A DNA stretch of 64,000 nucleotides. It comes from Heterotrichella gracilis. Taxonomy: Eukaryota > Sar > Xanthophyceae > Tribonematales > Xanthonemataceae. The notes under the pieces are model-generated. The model saw only the letters and a program-made list of their open reading frames with translations. It did not search any database and was not told the origin of the DNA. Both the position numbers and the translations under genes were made by a program. Shown here piece by piece: positions 1 to 12,234 of this stretch (positions within the stretch are counted from its first letter, which is position 1; each line of letters begins with the position of its first letter). The stretch covers positions 58,047 to 122,046 of the forward strand of contig JAULBX010007218.1 of assembly GCA_032358255.1 (NCBI GenBank). The letters are read 5' to 3'.

Positions 1-186
1 TCAATCCTTGCAACAGTCTGCTCAATACTCATTAAGGTCTCCATCCATTTTGATTGAACGTGTTCATCTATGCCCCACACCCTTTCCTGTTTTCAAAACT
101 GGACATCCAGTAATTGGACATCCATAATTGAAATGACAATGGTTGAAGAATGTTTGAAACAAGGCGCCCTGCTGTGATGCCTGCAG

Positions 187-1327
187 GAGCAGGGCCTTCC
201 CGCCAAGAACCTTGTGTGTGAGCGGCTGAGCTACGAGGGAACCACTCGCTACGAGGACGCATCACGCCTCCCCCTCAAGGTCACAACCAACTTCATAGGC
301 TATGCGGCAAAGATGCTGGCGCAGGTAACATTGGTTCAAACTACATGCAGTTCAGTGAGATTACTATGTTCCTGGATGATCTTCCCTGGGAGGGACCCTA
401 GTTGACCCCTATCTCCTCATAGCAGGCAGGTTGCCTACACCCCATGGCCCTGCTGTCAAAATCCCATTCGACCCTAGCCCCCTGCCAAACCTCTTGTCAT
501 CCTATTCCCCCTCCCCTGCAGGTTGCCTACAACCCCATGGTCCTGCTCCCCCTGCAGCAGATGCTTCGCGACAACCTGTTTGAGATCCTGGACATGGCGC
601 TGTTCTGTGACGAGCACCAGGTGCTGACCTGGTGGCAGCTGCAGGTGAGGGGGCGAGAAACCCTGTGGTAGGGTTGTAAAAAACCCTGTGGTAGGGCTGT
701 TGGATCCTATCTTCAGTGAGAGCACCAGGTGGCAGGTGCACGTAAGTGGGTGGGACAGCGCTGTGGCAGGGTTTAAAAACCTAGAGCTTACAAGCGTTAC
801 AGGTGCCAAAGTATGTCCTAGCCCACTTTCCAATAGCTTGGTGGGCTAAATCGTGTAAGGGTTCTGTTTAGGGGTCGCCCACCGATTCTTTACCCTATAT
901 CACCCTTTTCCTTTCAGGTGCGTGCCCAGTCTGTGGGCATGGTGCTGGTGGGATACCTTGAGCTGCTGTATACACCCTAGACCCTAAACCCTGCTCCCCA
1001 TACCCTGTACCCCACATAGTATACCTTATTCCCCCCCGATTTTGTCAGGTGCGCGCCCAGTCCGTGGGCATGGTGCTGGTGGGATTCCTGGAGCTGCCCC
1101 AGAGCAGGGACCAGGGGGTGGAGGTGGTGATCAACCCGCGAGGGGAGGAGTGGCGGTCCCAGGGGCACGTGTGGAACCGCGGGGATGGGAGGATGCTGGC
1201 GCTGCTGCTGTCAGCCAGGGAGGAAGAGGCACCCCAGTCGGTGCCCCTGCTGAATGGGGGGAGTTGGGAGGAAGGGTTGGAGCGGGCGGGGGTGGTGGGC
1301 GGGGCGGGGGAGGGGGTAGCGCGGTGA
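187..1327 (+). CDS. 3' part of an unidentified gene
   Basis: I do not recognise this protein. Three exons can be read, 187-324, 522-644 and 1049-1327. All are joined in phase 0 by gt..ag introns, giving 46, 41 and 92 residues and a TGA stop. The 5' end must lie in front of the window or in unseen exons, because 187 follows a clean acceptor (cctgcag). The middle exon is rich in Leu and Phe, with a run around NPMVLLPLQQMLRDNL that could be an amphipathic or buried helix. The C-terminus becomes Gly/Val rich and low in complexity. An extra copy of the start of the last exon lies in the second intron at 918-980. GC-rich third positions and phase-consistent junctions argue for a real gene, but the function stays open. 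Confidence 0.6.
918..980 (+). pseudogene. duplicated first part of the last exon, ending in a stop
   Basis: The segment repeats the start of the exon at 1049, including its acceptor AG. The first 13 codons are almost the same (VRAQSVGMVLVG then YLEL against FLEL). The copy then runs out of similarity and meets TAG at 978-980. If spliced in, it would replace the 92-residue end by 20 residues. It may be a decayed duplicate or an alternative terminal exon. Confidence 0.6.
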
Positions 1328-1703
1328 GCGATGGTGGGGCGAGGGAGGAGGGGGAGGGTGCAATGGTCGGTGGAAAATTTTGTTGGGTACATAACAGCTT
1401 GAGGGTGACGATCATAGTATGGAGTTTAAACGGGACGTGAGGAATATAAACAGGGCTTCCATTTTTGTATACATTTGCATTGTCAAATTTGTAATAGAGT
1501 ACTTACAGGCACACGCTGTTTTACCAGTGACTTCTCCTTTTATTACATGTACAACACACTCGTGTGTGACTTTTGACAGTGTGTCACAAGTTGCCAGACG
1601 GTTTTGACAAATATGAAAGTACATCTGGACTCAAGCATAAGCAGCTTATGGCTCGCGATTGGCCTGCGGTGTTGGTGTGCACTAATCTTTTCCTGTAGAG
1701 TAT

Positions 1704-1788
1704 GGGCTCACAAATATCTTGGGGCCTTGTAAATTTCCAGGGCTCACAAATATCTTGGGGGATTTACAAGGGCTCACACCTTGGGGCC
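1704..1788. repeat. three-unit direct repeat
   Basis: The unit starts ggctcacaaatatcttgggg and occurs at 1704 and 1741. A shortened third unit (ggctcacaccttggggcc) follows at 1771. Confidence 0.75.
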
Positions 1789-2090
1789 ATGTAATTCAGC
1801 AACAGGCTTGCGTTCAATTTGCGTTGAATGTGTGCATAACAGTAACAGTTTATTCCAACCTTGCAATGTCCAATGCGGGAAATTATGCAGCCGGACTGCA
1901 TCATACATGCAATTGTTAACATCCTGTCCTTTTGTTCCATAGCCTACCAGCGTGGCCAATTATATTGTGCCAGCAGTGCCGGCATTACATGGTCTGGCAT
2001 GACTTCAAACAGGCACCGTGCCTGTTATGGCATACCAGGGCATACCCCAATGTTGACTGGCTCATACTACATATGCCCTTGCATGCATGC

Positions 2091-2125
2091 TGACTCAGGA
2101 CCATTTTGAAAATGGTCTTGAGTCA
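2091..2125. repeat. 35-bp inverted repeat
   Basis: Two 17-base arms (left arm tgactcaggaccatttt) flank a single central g and pair with one mismatch. It lies between convergent 3' ends, so it could form a hairpin in read-through RNA. Its role is unknown. Confidence 0.8.
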
Positions 2126-2415
2126 TATGATACAGTGCAAGCGCCCCTTAGTAACCACTTAGCAACATGAAGGGAATGCAAAGCATTCGGGGCATTGCGA
2201 TGCGCCATGCTGCTTGTGGACGAACAGAAGCATTCATTCAATGAAGACGTCATTTAGTTCAAGAGTTGCTGCAACAAGGCCGGCCCCTTCCAAAGCGCTG
2301 AACCTATGCCACACTGCTGTGCAGCAGGCCATGCAAAGAGGATGCCCTACTCCCTTTGTGCACCAGCTCAGAACCACGCATAAAGCTGTAACAGTTGCAG
2401 CAGACAGCGCCATCA

Positions 2416-3525
2416 CTACAACACACTGGACAGCGGCATTGAGCCATACGGTTTCAGAGCGTCTCTTGAATTATACTGCGACGGGCCGCCCTTGGCTTCC
2501 TCCCTGAACCCCATCGCCGATTCAGGTGGCCTCGTGGCATGCATCCGTCCTTCCCTCCTCCTCTGCAGCAGCTGCTGCGCGCCCCCCGCCACTGCCGCCA
2601 GCCACTGCACCAGCGCCAGGCTGAACTGTGCCCACTCCATGGCCCAGACTGCGTCGCGGGAGCTCTTGGCTGGCAGGGTGTACCACCCCCACACCTGCAA
2701 AACATTGACAATTGACAGATGTCTCCATTTTTCACGAGATGTAGTGCTATCAGCTAGACCTGGTATATTAGAAAGGGGCGCTGGTACGAGCCTTCTGAGA
2801 AAATCCCCTAGCACGAAATCCACTAGTGATGCCAAACGCGCCACTGTTCTCCTGCCGAGCAAGAAAACTGTGTTTACAAGTAAACTGTACAAAATCTTAC
2901 CGAGTTGGCATCCCTGGCACTGTCCATGAGCACATCCGCTCCGATGCCCCACTTGACAGCTTGCAGGGCAGAGAGAAAGAACACAAGCACCCACCACGGT
3001 GCCCCACAAGGCAGGACCTGTAGCAACAAAAAACATGAGGTCATCACTGAGTGGGTAACTTGAATCTCACAAAGCCACGGTTAGTCTGGCAACCTATGGA
3101 CACCCATCTCAGATAGAGGAGTGCTCGTGTGCATTGCAGGGCCTGTTTGTGCACATGTAATGCATATTGACCCTGATATTCAGTACATAAAGTCAACCCA
3201 CCGCAGATAGGAGTGTGCCCAGGGCAAAGAAAATTCCCAGGCCTGCCACCACATAGGTGTAGTCGCACAGGGTGCCAGTGTTTTGGATGAACTCGCCATA
3301 GGAGTACACTCCCGATCCCACGGAAACAGCTGGGAACACGTCGTTCAGGTGCAGGTTGTTGGTCCCGAGTAGGCACTGCACCTGCTTGGTGCCCCTGCGA
3401 GTGCTGTTCCAGGGGGCAGTGGGGGGCAGCACCGGGGCTTCAAAGGTCTGTTCGCTGAGGTCCACAGCAACGACAATAAAGGTCACTATGGCGAGGGTTT
3501 TCTGTGGGCGGCGGAGGTGCCACAT
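2416..3525 (-). CDS. four-helix membrane protein, hypothetical
   Basis: Three exons, read from high to low coordinates: 3525-3202, 3017-2901, 2694-2416. All junctions are phase 0 and give a 239-residue protein. The ATG at 3525 is directly preceded by an in-frame TGA. Four hydrophobic stretches are visible: residues about 10-24 (after basic MWHLRRPQK), about 87-107 (YVVAGLGIFFALG), about 117-130 (WWVLVFFLSALQAV) and about 170-186. The loop after helix 1 is long and polar with two Cys. The C-terminal 60 residues are basic and polar. The topology resembles MARVEL/CASP-like tetraspan proteins, but no signature motif confirms this. It may act in a membrane, but nothing shows a substrate. Confidence 0.7.
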
Positions 3526-4936
3526 TCAGCCTGTAGTGACGCTGTGCAGGTCGATGAGGGGCTGACACATGCATGCATGCATGCATATGCGTATGGGCGT
3601 CATCGCCAGTGTCGTATCGACATTCGTGCCATGGTAACCCTCAAACACCTATGCAACGCCTGTGTCGTCAGCCAGAACCAGTACCAAGCGCACACTGTTG
3701 CATATTAGCTGTTAATTTCGACTGAGTTTGTTTGTTGGCCATGCGTGCCCCGCGGAACGGAACTAGGGTGGACGAGGCATGCCACTGATGCTATTATGAT
3801 ACATTGCACTCGCATACCTCGCCAAGCCTGGTTCGATGGAGTAAGCCGGGGATTTTTGGGGGTTTAGAGACCGAAAAAGGAGGAAGTGGAGTATACAGTG
3901 CTTTCAAAGTTGGTCCAAGAACCTCGCACACCCTGGCCAAACCACCCACCAGACCACAGGAAGCCAGGAGCACCATGCTCTGAAGTGCGCCGAAGTTTGG
4001 ACCCATCTTTGCCCTCTTTCTGGGCTTCGCCACTCCTGTGGGTTGCAAAGTATGAAATACCAGGTGTTGTTGGCCAAGTCAACGGACTGTGTCGGTGTCC
4101 TTTAGCAAGGCAGTGCAGTAGCATGGGTGCTGAAGGCAGGTGGAACACAGTTCACAGTGTCGAGGGCACCACTGGCCAGGGTCATAGGCGTTAAATATCT
4201 TGGACACCATCTTACACAAGCTGTGAGCGTCTAGCCAACCAGGATACTTCCATGTACACGGTTTGGTATGCTGTGCATTATTCATGAATCCCACATGCTA
4301 CGCACATGGAGGGCAACGCTGGGAAAATCGGTGACGTGCCCTTGGAGGCTGTTCCGCATGGCCCTCAAAAACCCTAGGGGCCCTCGTAAGGGTTTTGCCT
4401 GCTGCTGCAGCTATCTCAGAACCAAAAGCTTTAAACTGCATATATTGGAATTTGGAAACATGTTTAAGAACGTTGAGGAACCCTCATCAGCTTGCCGCAG
4501 TGCCACGGCAGTGCCGATTTGGCCTGTATGCTGAGACCCAACCTCTGCAGCAATGCAATTCTGACACTAGAACATGCCTAACGGCTTCCCAATCCGCACG
4601 CCATCGTGCAATTCGCAACAATACAATCCACCTTGAGGCAACTCACAACGGATCAAATTTGAATGCCTACATTGTCTTGCTGTGCAATCCATTGCCAGCT
4701 TGGAATTGGATCCAACTGTTCAAACTGGTGACAGAGAAAAGGAATTTGTACAACACCAATTGGCTGCATGCACCAAACATAAGAAACGAAAGCACCAACA
4801 GCATCATGGGGACAGGAAAACAAACTGACGTGAACCAGGTCTTGGTCAGCACCAGGCCCACATGCGTACGGGACCCGGTCCTCCTTACAGGCTGAGCCTT
4901 TGCGTGCCCTCCTACATTGAAGGGCCTTCCCCCCCT
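3526..4936. other. intergenic stretch
   Basis: No exon with coding character is seen on either strand. It contains a short (TGCA)n tract at 3568-3590 and a hairpin-like pair of aaaccct/agggttt arms near 4369-4399. Upstream of the membrane protein it should hold that gene's promoter, but no TATA-like element stands out. Confidence 0.5.
3568..3590. repeat. (CATG)n tract
   Basis: Tandem catg units ending in catatgc. Similar short tracts recur at about 9048, 24602, 33480, 33608, 51046, 58019 and 63069. Confidence 0.8.
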
Positions 4937-7900
4937 TCACTGCCCACTCGGTCCATCAAGGGACTGGGCACACTGAGCCACGCGCTGCTTAGCTTGCTCC
5001 CTAAGGGCATTGGCCAGGGCTGAAAAGTGTGCGGGGCCGCAGGGGCGCGACGGTCGCCGGGCGCATGGGCACGGCACCCTACAGCGCGTGTCCACAGCCG
5101 TGCGCATGGCCACTTCCATTGGCAGCCAGTTGCGCACATCCACCACCACCTCACCGGTGCAGGGCAGCCACTGGTGCATGCGCTGCAGGGGGGTGGCAAG
5201 GGCTTGCAACAGCGGGAGCTCACCACGGGCTGTGAGGTGGGAGCCAATCCATGGGGTTTCGAGCTCGACGTAAAACCCTTTGGAGGCAAGCACAATAGCC
5301 TCCGGCAGCTCCAGAGCCCACACCGTCCCATTGTCCTGCTCCAAACAGACCTCTAGATTGGACATCAAGTGGAGGCCAGGTGGGAGGGGCCTGTACCCCT
5401 GCCACTGGCCAGACATGGACAGATACGTGAGCGATGTGAGGGCTGCCAGGGACGCAGCCATGCTCCAGAAAGAAACCCTGCTCCTAGGGTCAGCCGCCAT
5501 ACTGTCGACGCACTCTAGGCGGCGCAGGTTGGTCAACAGCTGTAGGCCGTCCAGCATCCCCAGGAGGGGCATCCCTGCCACCGAGTGCGTTTGCAGCCTC
5601 GTGAGGTGCTGCAACGCAGTCAAGGGGGCAACTCCATGCGAGGCGTCGGGGTCAAAACCGACCAGCTCCAGGCTGCGCAGCTGTGGCAGGCGATCACACT
5701 CTGCCAGGTTGACCGGGCCATATCCTGGGCTACCGCGCAGGCACAGGTGGAGGAGGGAGGGGCTGTGCTGCACAGGTATGCAAAACAGCTCCGACGCAGC
5801 GAATTTGGAGACCCAATCAAGGGCAATGCTCAGGCTGGTGAGGCGCGTGAGATCCGAGAGGTGCCGCGGGCATGGCAGGCCCCGCAGATGCAGGCGCTCA
5901 AGCCCAGTGAGACCCTCTAGGGTTTGGGCGATGGCGCGGTAACAGCTCCAGTCAGTCTGAGGAACTCCCAAGGGAGAGGCGTTGTGGCCGACTGGAGTAC
6001 AAAGGAGGCCGAGGTCTGACAGGTGGCGCAAGCTGGTGAGCCCTGCGATGCCCGCCTGCAGCAACACAGTAGATACTGTACGCCATACTAAACAGACAAT
6101 ATAAGTGAATCTCATCAGAAAACCGTTTTAAAACAAAATAAAAAGCGTGATGTGTCATTTGAACATAGCCTGTCCCCGAGCCTGTCCTACCACATGCATG
6201 CTGGGCAAGGAAGGCAGCATTTTACCACGTGACAGGAGTTCCTCACCCGAAACGCTTTCACCACAGCTGCGCTGAGTGCCGGGGCATGGGGCAGGTCTAC
6301 CTCCAGGTGCAGCTTGGTGAGGCTGTGGGCTTGGTGGAGGATAGCCAGGCGCGCCTGAGTAAGTAAAGAGTAGGTAAGCGGAGGGGGAATTAGTTCAAAA
6401 CAGGTGTGTGTGGGGGGGGAACCGGATGATAAACAATAGTAGTGGAATGATGCTTTTAGAGGGATGTAGGAGTTCAAAACGCACACAGCAATGGTCAAAC
6501 AGCTATTGGTGACATTCAATACAGCTGAAAAACTAGCAGGGTCTACTGCTCCTCACCGGCTGCAGGGTGGCGAGGGTGAGTGACTGGAGGGTGGTGGACG
6601 CGCCGATACAGATGGCGGCAATGTCAAGTGCCTGTGTGGGCAACGGCGTGTTGGATCCCGGGCCCCCCAAAATCAAGCTGGTTGCGCAGCCGAGACGGGG
6701 GGTGATCCATGATTGGAAGTTAGCCACTCAACCCCTGTCTTGGGCTTCGCCTGCTCCCGGGTGCCTGCAGTCAAGTGGTGCGGTGAGCGCTTTGGGTTCC
6801 AAAGTGTGCCGGACGGGCTCAGGCGCAGGTGGTGATTAAACTGGGCCACATGGCCTAACGATAGGGGGGATGGTCCGATTGACGCCCACCCTAAACCCTA
6901 GTACATAAAACCTTCCAAGTGCGGCACATTCGCGGCAAGGAGGGGGGGAATGAAGGATGTGGTTGGGGCACAATACAGTAAGTGCTAATAAATGCTACCT
7001 TGCGCATGGCCGCCCTTCCCAACCACTTAACCCACATGCTCTGGACATACCTGACTGGTCAGCATTTCAGGATGTGTCAGCTCCAGGTGGCGCCACATGG
7101 GCGATGGCCCTGCCGCCGCCAGGTGCCATGTGCGGCACACCAGCGGGACCTCGCGCACTCGCTGCTCCCAAGGGAGGTACGATAGCATATTCTGGAGGAT
7201 GTCCAAGGGGAGCTGGTTGATGGTGGTGGCTGGGGTGGGGGTGGCGTTGGGGCACCGCCGCGTCACCCGTTGAGTCCCTGCAGGCCTTTCAGCTGGCACC
7301 GTAGAAGACCCATGGGCTGCGAGTGGGTGCAAGGGGGGCACCCGCTGCTCCAGAACTGCACGTGGAAAGAAGGACACCTTAGTAGCATACATTAGGAAAT
7401 ACAACCTAATGTATGAGAATACACATGGATACTGCCGGATACTGCTTAAAACTTTTTGCAACGGGAATATAGGATCAGGTACGTGATAAACACAGCTGCA
7501 CGGCTCAGGAATTGCTAATCCTGAGTACCAGTGCGGCGCTGGCAGTGCCACGACCTCCCAACGCCTTGCTTGCACAGTCAGTGCTGATACCACCCACGGC
7601 CAGACATGTCTGCCTTGTTTCCTTATTTGCTGCCCAAAAAATAACGATACTAAGTCATCACTTGTAGGTGCACCTCCTGCTTGGGCCTTGCCAGCAGCAA
7701 ATGCGGTAAGTGACACACCACCTGGGCAAGACCAGATAAAACCCTATACTGAAACCCTCCCCTCCACCCTGCATGCACCAAGTACACCAAGTAAGAACCA
7801 GCTGAGCAAAAATTTGGTAACTGATTCAGCCACCACCAGACCCATGTGGTGCAACCCACCTGCGCGTGCGTGGAGAGGTGTTGCCTCCCCTGCGTGCCGT

Positions 7901-7941
7901 GCGCCCCGCTGCCCGCTGTTCCCTGGAGTCCCCGCCGCCAT
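4937..7941 (-). CDS. F-box / leucine-rich repeat protein
   Basis: Five exons: 7941-7860, 7355-7051, 6631-6557, 6354-6247, 6055-4937. The first junction is phase 1, the others phase 0, and the product is 562 residues. Residues about 74-115 form an F-box: INQLPLDILQNMLSYL followed by the V-x-L-V-C-R-x-W pattern and MWRHLEL. Exons 3 and 4 each encode one LRR-type unit (for example LQSLTLATL, LTKLHLEVDL). The long last exon holds further LRRs (LTSLRHLSDLGLL, LERLHLRGL, LTSLSIAL, LRSLELVGF). F-box proteins of this kind are usually the substrate-recognition arm of an SCF ubiquitin ligase, with the F-box binding Skp1 and the LRRs the target. That role is inferred from the family. The start at 7941 (acaATGGCG) is the first ATG of its frame. 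The N-terminal 70 residues are low complexity. Confidence 0.85.
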
Positions 7942-9754
7942 TGTTGCGAGTTTGGCGCTGCATGGTCCCCTCCTGTTTAGAAGCTGAGTTAGAGGCAGGA
8001 ACAGGTGAAACTTTGGGCAGCTGGAGTGGGGCCAAGTGGGGTGGGTTGACCTCCCGCAGCAGAAAAGTAGCAGTGCACTGTGGGTTACTCTGCAGCAATG
8101 GAAAGGGGCGTATCAATGCTGCAAACCTTGTGCCCTAAAGGTTGGGCCGCCGTTGCTGACAAACATTTTAATTTCCCTGCGAGATACCGTGCACTTGTGG
8201 GGAAGGCTTACTAGCAAACTTGCTCACTACTTGGATTCGTGCGTATACTAGGTATTGCTTTAACCTGCGGTCACACGAACTGCACAAGGTCCACTAGCGT
8301 CCCATCACCCTAGCGTAGAAGTGCGAAATGTTGGGGCTGTAAAGCGACTCAGCGTACGCGTGTGGCCACACCGGTTTTGAGGCAACGGGAATTGCAGAGT
8401 TGCACAACTAGTTAGCTAAACACGAAGTTTGCTAGCAAAAAACGAAGTTCTGCCACAACTAAAAGGCAGGAGTCCGCGTCATCTCAGGGGAAATAGTGGG
8501 CTTTTGGGTAGTCCTCTGGAAAGACAGGACTGAACAGTGTGCACCGCTAGGGCTGAGGCAAGCTACTGTTTTGTAGGACAAACGCGCTAGTAGTTGCCAC
8601 AGCAGAAGGTAAAAGTGGCTCAACGGTGATACTGCGACTTTTGCGACGCAACCGCTGTGTTTTCACGGGTGACAAGTTGCACTCTATGGATACATACCTC
8701 GCACCGTGATAGCGGTCAAAGAAACTTCGCCTTAAAGCATAGAGTGCCCGTCGTGGAGTAGGAACTACTGAAGTATTTAGAGTGGGCAACCTGTTTATTT
8801 ATCAGAGATATCAGTGATAGCGTGTGCGTCTTCCAGACCCGCGAGCGAAACGATAAGTGGGCTATTGGCATGGCCTGTTGGTGGGGGATGAATAAAACGC
8901 CACGGGAATGCAATATGTGACCTTTCATCGCCCAACTGGTTAACCTGGTGCAGGCATTGCCGGTAGAAGTATCTTACAAAGCTCAAGCGATAAACACCAC
9001 CAGCACATACTTCTCAATACACCGTACCTTGCTATGCTTGGCTCCACGGATGCATGCATGCATCTGCGCCAACGCATGTTGACACTCGACTTCAACTTTA
9101 GGGAGTACTGAGTGTGTTTCAAGACAGTTTTCTGCCGCTATTGTCGCCCGTTCAAGAGTACTGCACCTGGTCAAGGCTTTGCGCTGTTAGCCACGCAGCA
9201 ATCGGGCTGCATGTACTTTCTTGGCTCTAGGTGGTTTGCCCTCGGCCACCAACAGAAGGCCTCGTGGTTTGCCTCGCTTTGTTGCACCCATGTTCCACTT
9301 AGCATAGGTGCAATTGATGTACTGTTGGTGCCTGCCGTCGTCTGGCACCATTTGGAGCAGCAGCGGTGCACCTCCTATGGAAGACCTCCGGATAGGATCC
9401 TATCCTAACCCTAGGGTCAGCTACCCGCTGGTCAGATGCATGGGGTTTAGAGCCCACCACAACCTCCGCACCGTCTTCAGTTGCCTACACTGCCACGCCG
9501 CCTCAGGAGTCCAGCGCTTTGCCCTGTGAACCAGCCCATATAGGTCCACAAGTGCAGAAGTGGGAACAAGAGGAGCATCTTTTTACATATAAACGGCACA
9601 GTTTGACAAGCTGTCTTACGACCTGCAAAAAGATACGTAACAAGGCATCACCAGCAAAGTCCCCGTATTCAGTGCAGCGCAACTTCTCCTGCTCCCGCCG
9701 GCGCTGACCATCCTCGCGCGGCCTCCAATGTTACCATCATTGTATCAGTGATGG
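7942..9754. other. gene-poor stretch
   Basis: No exon with coding character could be supported on either strand. It lies between the 5' end of the F-box gene and the 3' end of the kinase-like gene, so the part near 7942 should hold the F-box gene promoter. A perfect 16-base palindrome, ggataggatcctatcc, lies near 9389-9404, and a tgcatgcatgcat tract at about 9048. Confidence 0.5.
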
Positions 9755-11581
9755 TCATGCTTGACTGCCACTCTGGGTGCGGGCTAGCAGTCCCCGGCCC
9801 TCCAGAAACTGCACCACCTGCATCGCATGCTGAGCTGGCGTCGGGCCACTGGTGGTGTCCAGCACCACATGGTGGGCAATGGTGACCTCCCCACTGCGGC
9901 TCCATGCATCACACCCCTGGTACCTGCATCAGGGGCAGGACCACAACAGTGGCGGCCTCCATGGGCGTGCGCACCAGCAACAATGGTGACAGAAAGGTCC
10001 ATGCATGATTGTGATCGGAGAGGTGCCTGTGCCTTGCAGGATACTATCCAGTGCCTGTTGTAAGCACTGCATGATGTATCTAGCCAGCCGCAAACATTTA
10101 TTGCCACCGTTGAGTGGCGTCCTCGATTGAAGTTTTTAGTTTTTTGTGATCCATTCATTGCCCAGTGGGTTGTGCTGCTGCATGCGACGTGGCAATCTAC
10201 TTGAGAGTGCACGGCATTGCCAACTGAAGGAACTGTAAAATGATGCTTGTGATGATTTGCACACCCAACATTAGGTTGGGTTCAACGTGTACATCAGAGT
10301 GTCACCACATTGAGGTAGCCTGACTGCCAGCCCATGCTGGAATGGTGGCCATCCAATGTGGCGGTGGGACCCCTCAATGACCCAGCCATACACCATATGG
10401 GTAGGGTACATGCAGGATAGTGCAGTGAGTTTAGTGGCTGGTACCTGGTTAACAGCGCCTGCAGCTCCCCCCAAGAGCTTGGCTTGTGCACAGACACAGG
10501 CGCATGTGCTCGCTGCCTTTGAGCTGCATTGGCGCTGGCGGCAGATGCCTGGGTCGCTGCCGCTGCTGCCCCTAGCTGCTGCGCCCCTCTATGTTCCAGC
10601 CGCTGCTGCCACTCCCCTTGGTTTTGGGGCAGGCACTCGATGACTGCCACCCGGGCGCCATGCTGCAGTTTAGGGTTTAGGGTCAGGGTTAGGTGCTGCT
10701 GGTTTAGGGCGTAGGTGCTAGGGTTTAGGGTTCTGCGGATGCCACAGTGCGAGCGGGTTGGCAAAGCAGGCCAGAGGATGTTGGCAGGAGTAAGGCTACA
10801 ACATTGACGTCCCTTGCACAGTGACAATGCATATGCAAGAAACGTCAATGTTTCGTGAACAGGCTTTGACCACACATAGCAGCATAGTAGCTTGTGCATG
10901 TCATGCAATGGCGGGTTGCGCCCACCAATAGGGTTTATAGGGTTAAGGCATGCTGTGCATCACGGACATGGTCTGCACCACATCAATATTTGGTTCAATG
11001 CAGGCCGCTTTGCGCAAAGTGTTAAACAAGGGTTGACCACCAATATGGCTACCTGGTGTGCTATCTGGCAGGCAGTGTGGTACAGGCCAATCCTCGCCAG
11101 GGGGCAGTCGAGTATGACACTTAACCCCACGCTGAGCTGGGTAGCTGCATATGGAGCGGCAAATCATCAGTGCACTCCAGTCTACAGCAAGTTTAGGATA
11201 TTGGATAGAGGATGGAATGCCATATTGCACTGGTGGCGTGCAGTGGATGGGGATGAGGTTGGGGTTGAAGAACGCGGTTGGGATGGGCCCATAGCTACAT
11301 GCCATTGTAGCGATGGAAGCTCAAGTACAGTATCACCCACCTGCAAACCTGAACATCACGTCATATGACGCGCTGTTTATCTGTGCGGCGTCACAGTGGC
11401 TCTCCAGTGCCACCATGCCATCGCGTGCGTCATCCTTGTCTACGAGGGGGACCTGCAGCAGCTGGGCCAGGGCTAGGGCTACGCTGCTCTTGCCAGTGCC
11501 TGGATGGCCCTTGAACAGCACAAGCAACGGAGGAAGTGTGCTGTTTGGGTCAACCTGTGGTGGGTCACCCACTGCAGCCAT
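9755..11581 (-). CDS. AAA_33-type P-loop kinase-like protein
   Basis: Four exons: 11581-11341, 11144-11053, 10662-10445, 9923-9755. The junction phases are 1, 0 and 2 and give 239 residues. Residues 25-32 (GHPGTGKS) form a Walker A loop directly after a hydrophobic beta strand. LVDKDDARD follows, as in the small ATP-dependent kinase fold of the AAA_33/gluconokinase-like group. Later strands match that fold: VILDCPLAR in exon 2, VAVIECLP and EWQQRLEHRG in exon 3, and HHVVLDTTSG near the C-terminus. The likely role is phosphoryl transfer from ATP to a small molecule, but the substrate is not shown. An Ala-rich insertion separates EWQQRLEHRG from the VHKPSSW motif. The introns contain telomere-like TTTAGGG motifs, densest at 10669-10734. 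It is divergent to the NuSAP-like gene, 653 bases apart. Confidence 0.82.
10669..10734. repeat. cluster of telomere-like motifs in an intron
   Basis: Degenerate tttaggg units (tttagggtttagggt, then ggttagg, gtttaggg, tagggtttagggtt) directly precede the acceptor of exon 3 of the kinase-like gene, as seen on the minus strand. The reverse complement is pyrimidine-rich and so can serve as a polypyrimidine tract. Confidence 0.8.
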
Positions 11582-12234
11582 CCCGCTGGGGCATAGCTAG
11601 CGGTGGATGTAATACCCCTTATGGCGAATTTTCAACTTTGCCATGGTTTTAATGGTATATATGATGTTTCATAGCAACGGTGTTGTACTTCGTTGTGTGC
11701 AAGAGCTCTTCGAAAGGCTGTTCACTACTGCTGGTGAGGATGGATGGGTTAGGACGCTTGTCACATGAAAAATGTGCCGCCCTGCAAGCTTTACTCAGGA
11801 GCCAGAACATCAATAGAACTTGACAGCTCAATGCATATATATACAGCGGTGTATCATATATACCGCGGTGGCCCTTGTGCACATATCTGGCCTATCCACC
11901 ATTCCTTTCCAGGGGGATGTTTTATGTAAAAGACCCCCGTTTCAATCCAGCTGACAACCGAGTTTGGTGGTTGCACCAACTTTTTAGGCAGTTGATCAAC
12001 ACTGATGTTCACAAAGAGGTATCGGGTCGAGTGCAGACACAGGCGCGACTGGTAATTCCCGGCGTGACGACGTTCTGACCACAAATAGGGTTGCGTTGAC
12101 CGTGCATGCCAATGCCCCATCTTGTTTACGCTTAACCGAAATTGCAAGCAAGAAGCAGTCAGTGGAGAAGTACGGCCCGTGACGACAGAATAACGAACCC
12201 TGTATACACCGGTGTGTTCATTGCAAGGAGCGAA
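11582..12234. promoter_or_regulatory. shared 5' region of two divergent genes
   Basis: The 653 bases lie between the start codons of the kinase-like gene (-) and the NuSAP-like gene (+), so both promoters must be here. An AT-rich patch with repeated atatata followed by gcgg-like ends lies at 11835-11865. I see no defined TATA box or operator. Confidence 0.45.

Larger units (their letters stand above)
1328..2415. other. intergenic stretch with small repeats
   Basis: No credible exon is seen on either strand. It separates two genes whose 3' ends face each other. It holds a three-unit direct repeat at 1704-1788 and a near-perfect inverted repeat at 2091-2125. Confidence 0.6.

Noticed and set aside
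5280-5942. Plus-strand frame of 220 codons
   Set aside because: Antisense shadow of the LRR exon of the F-box gene; no splice or start support.
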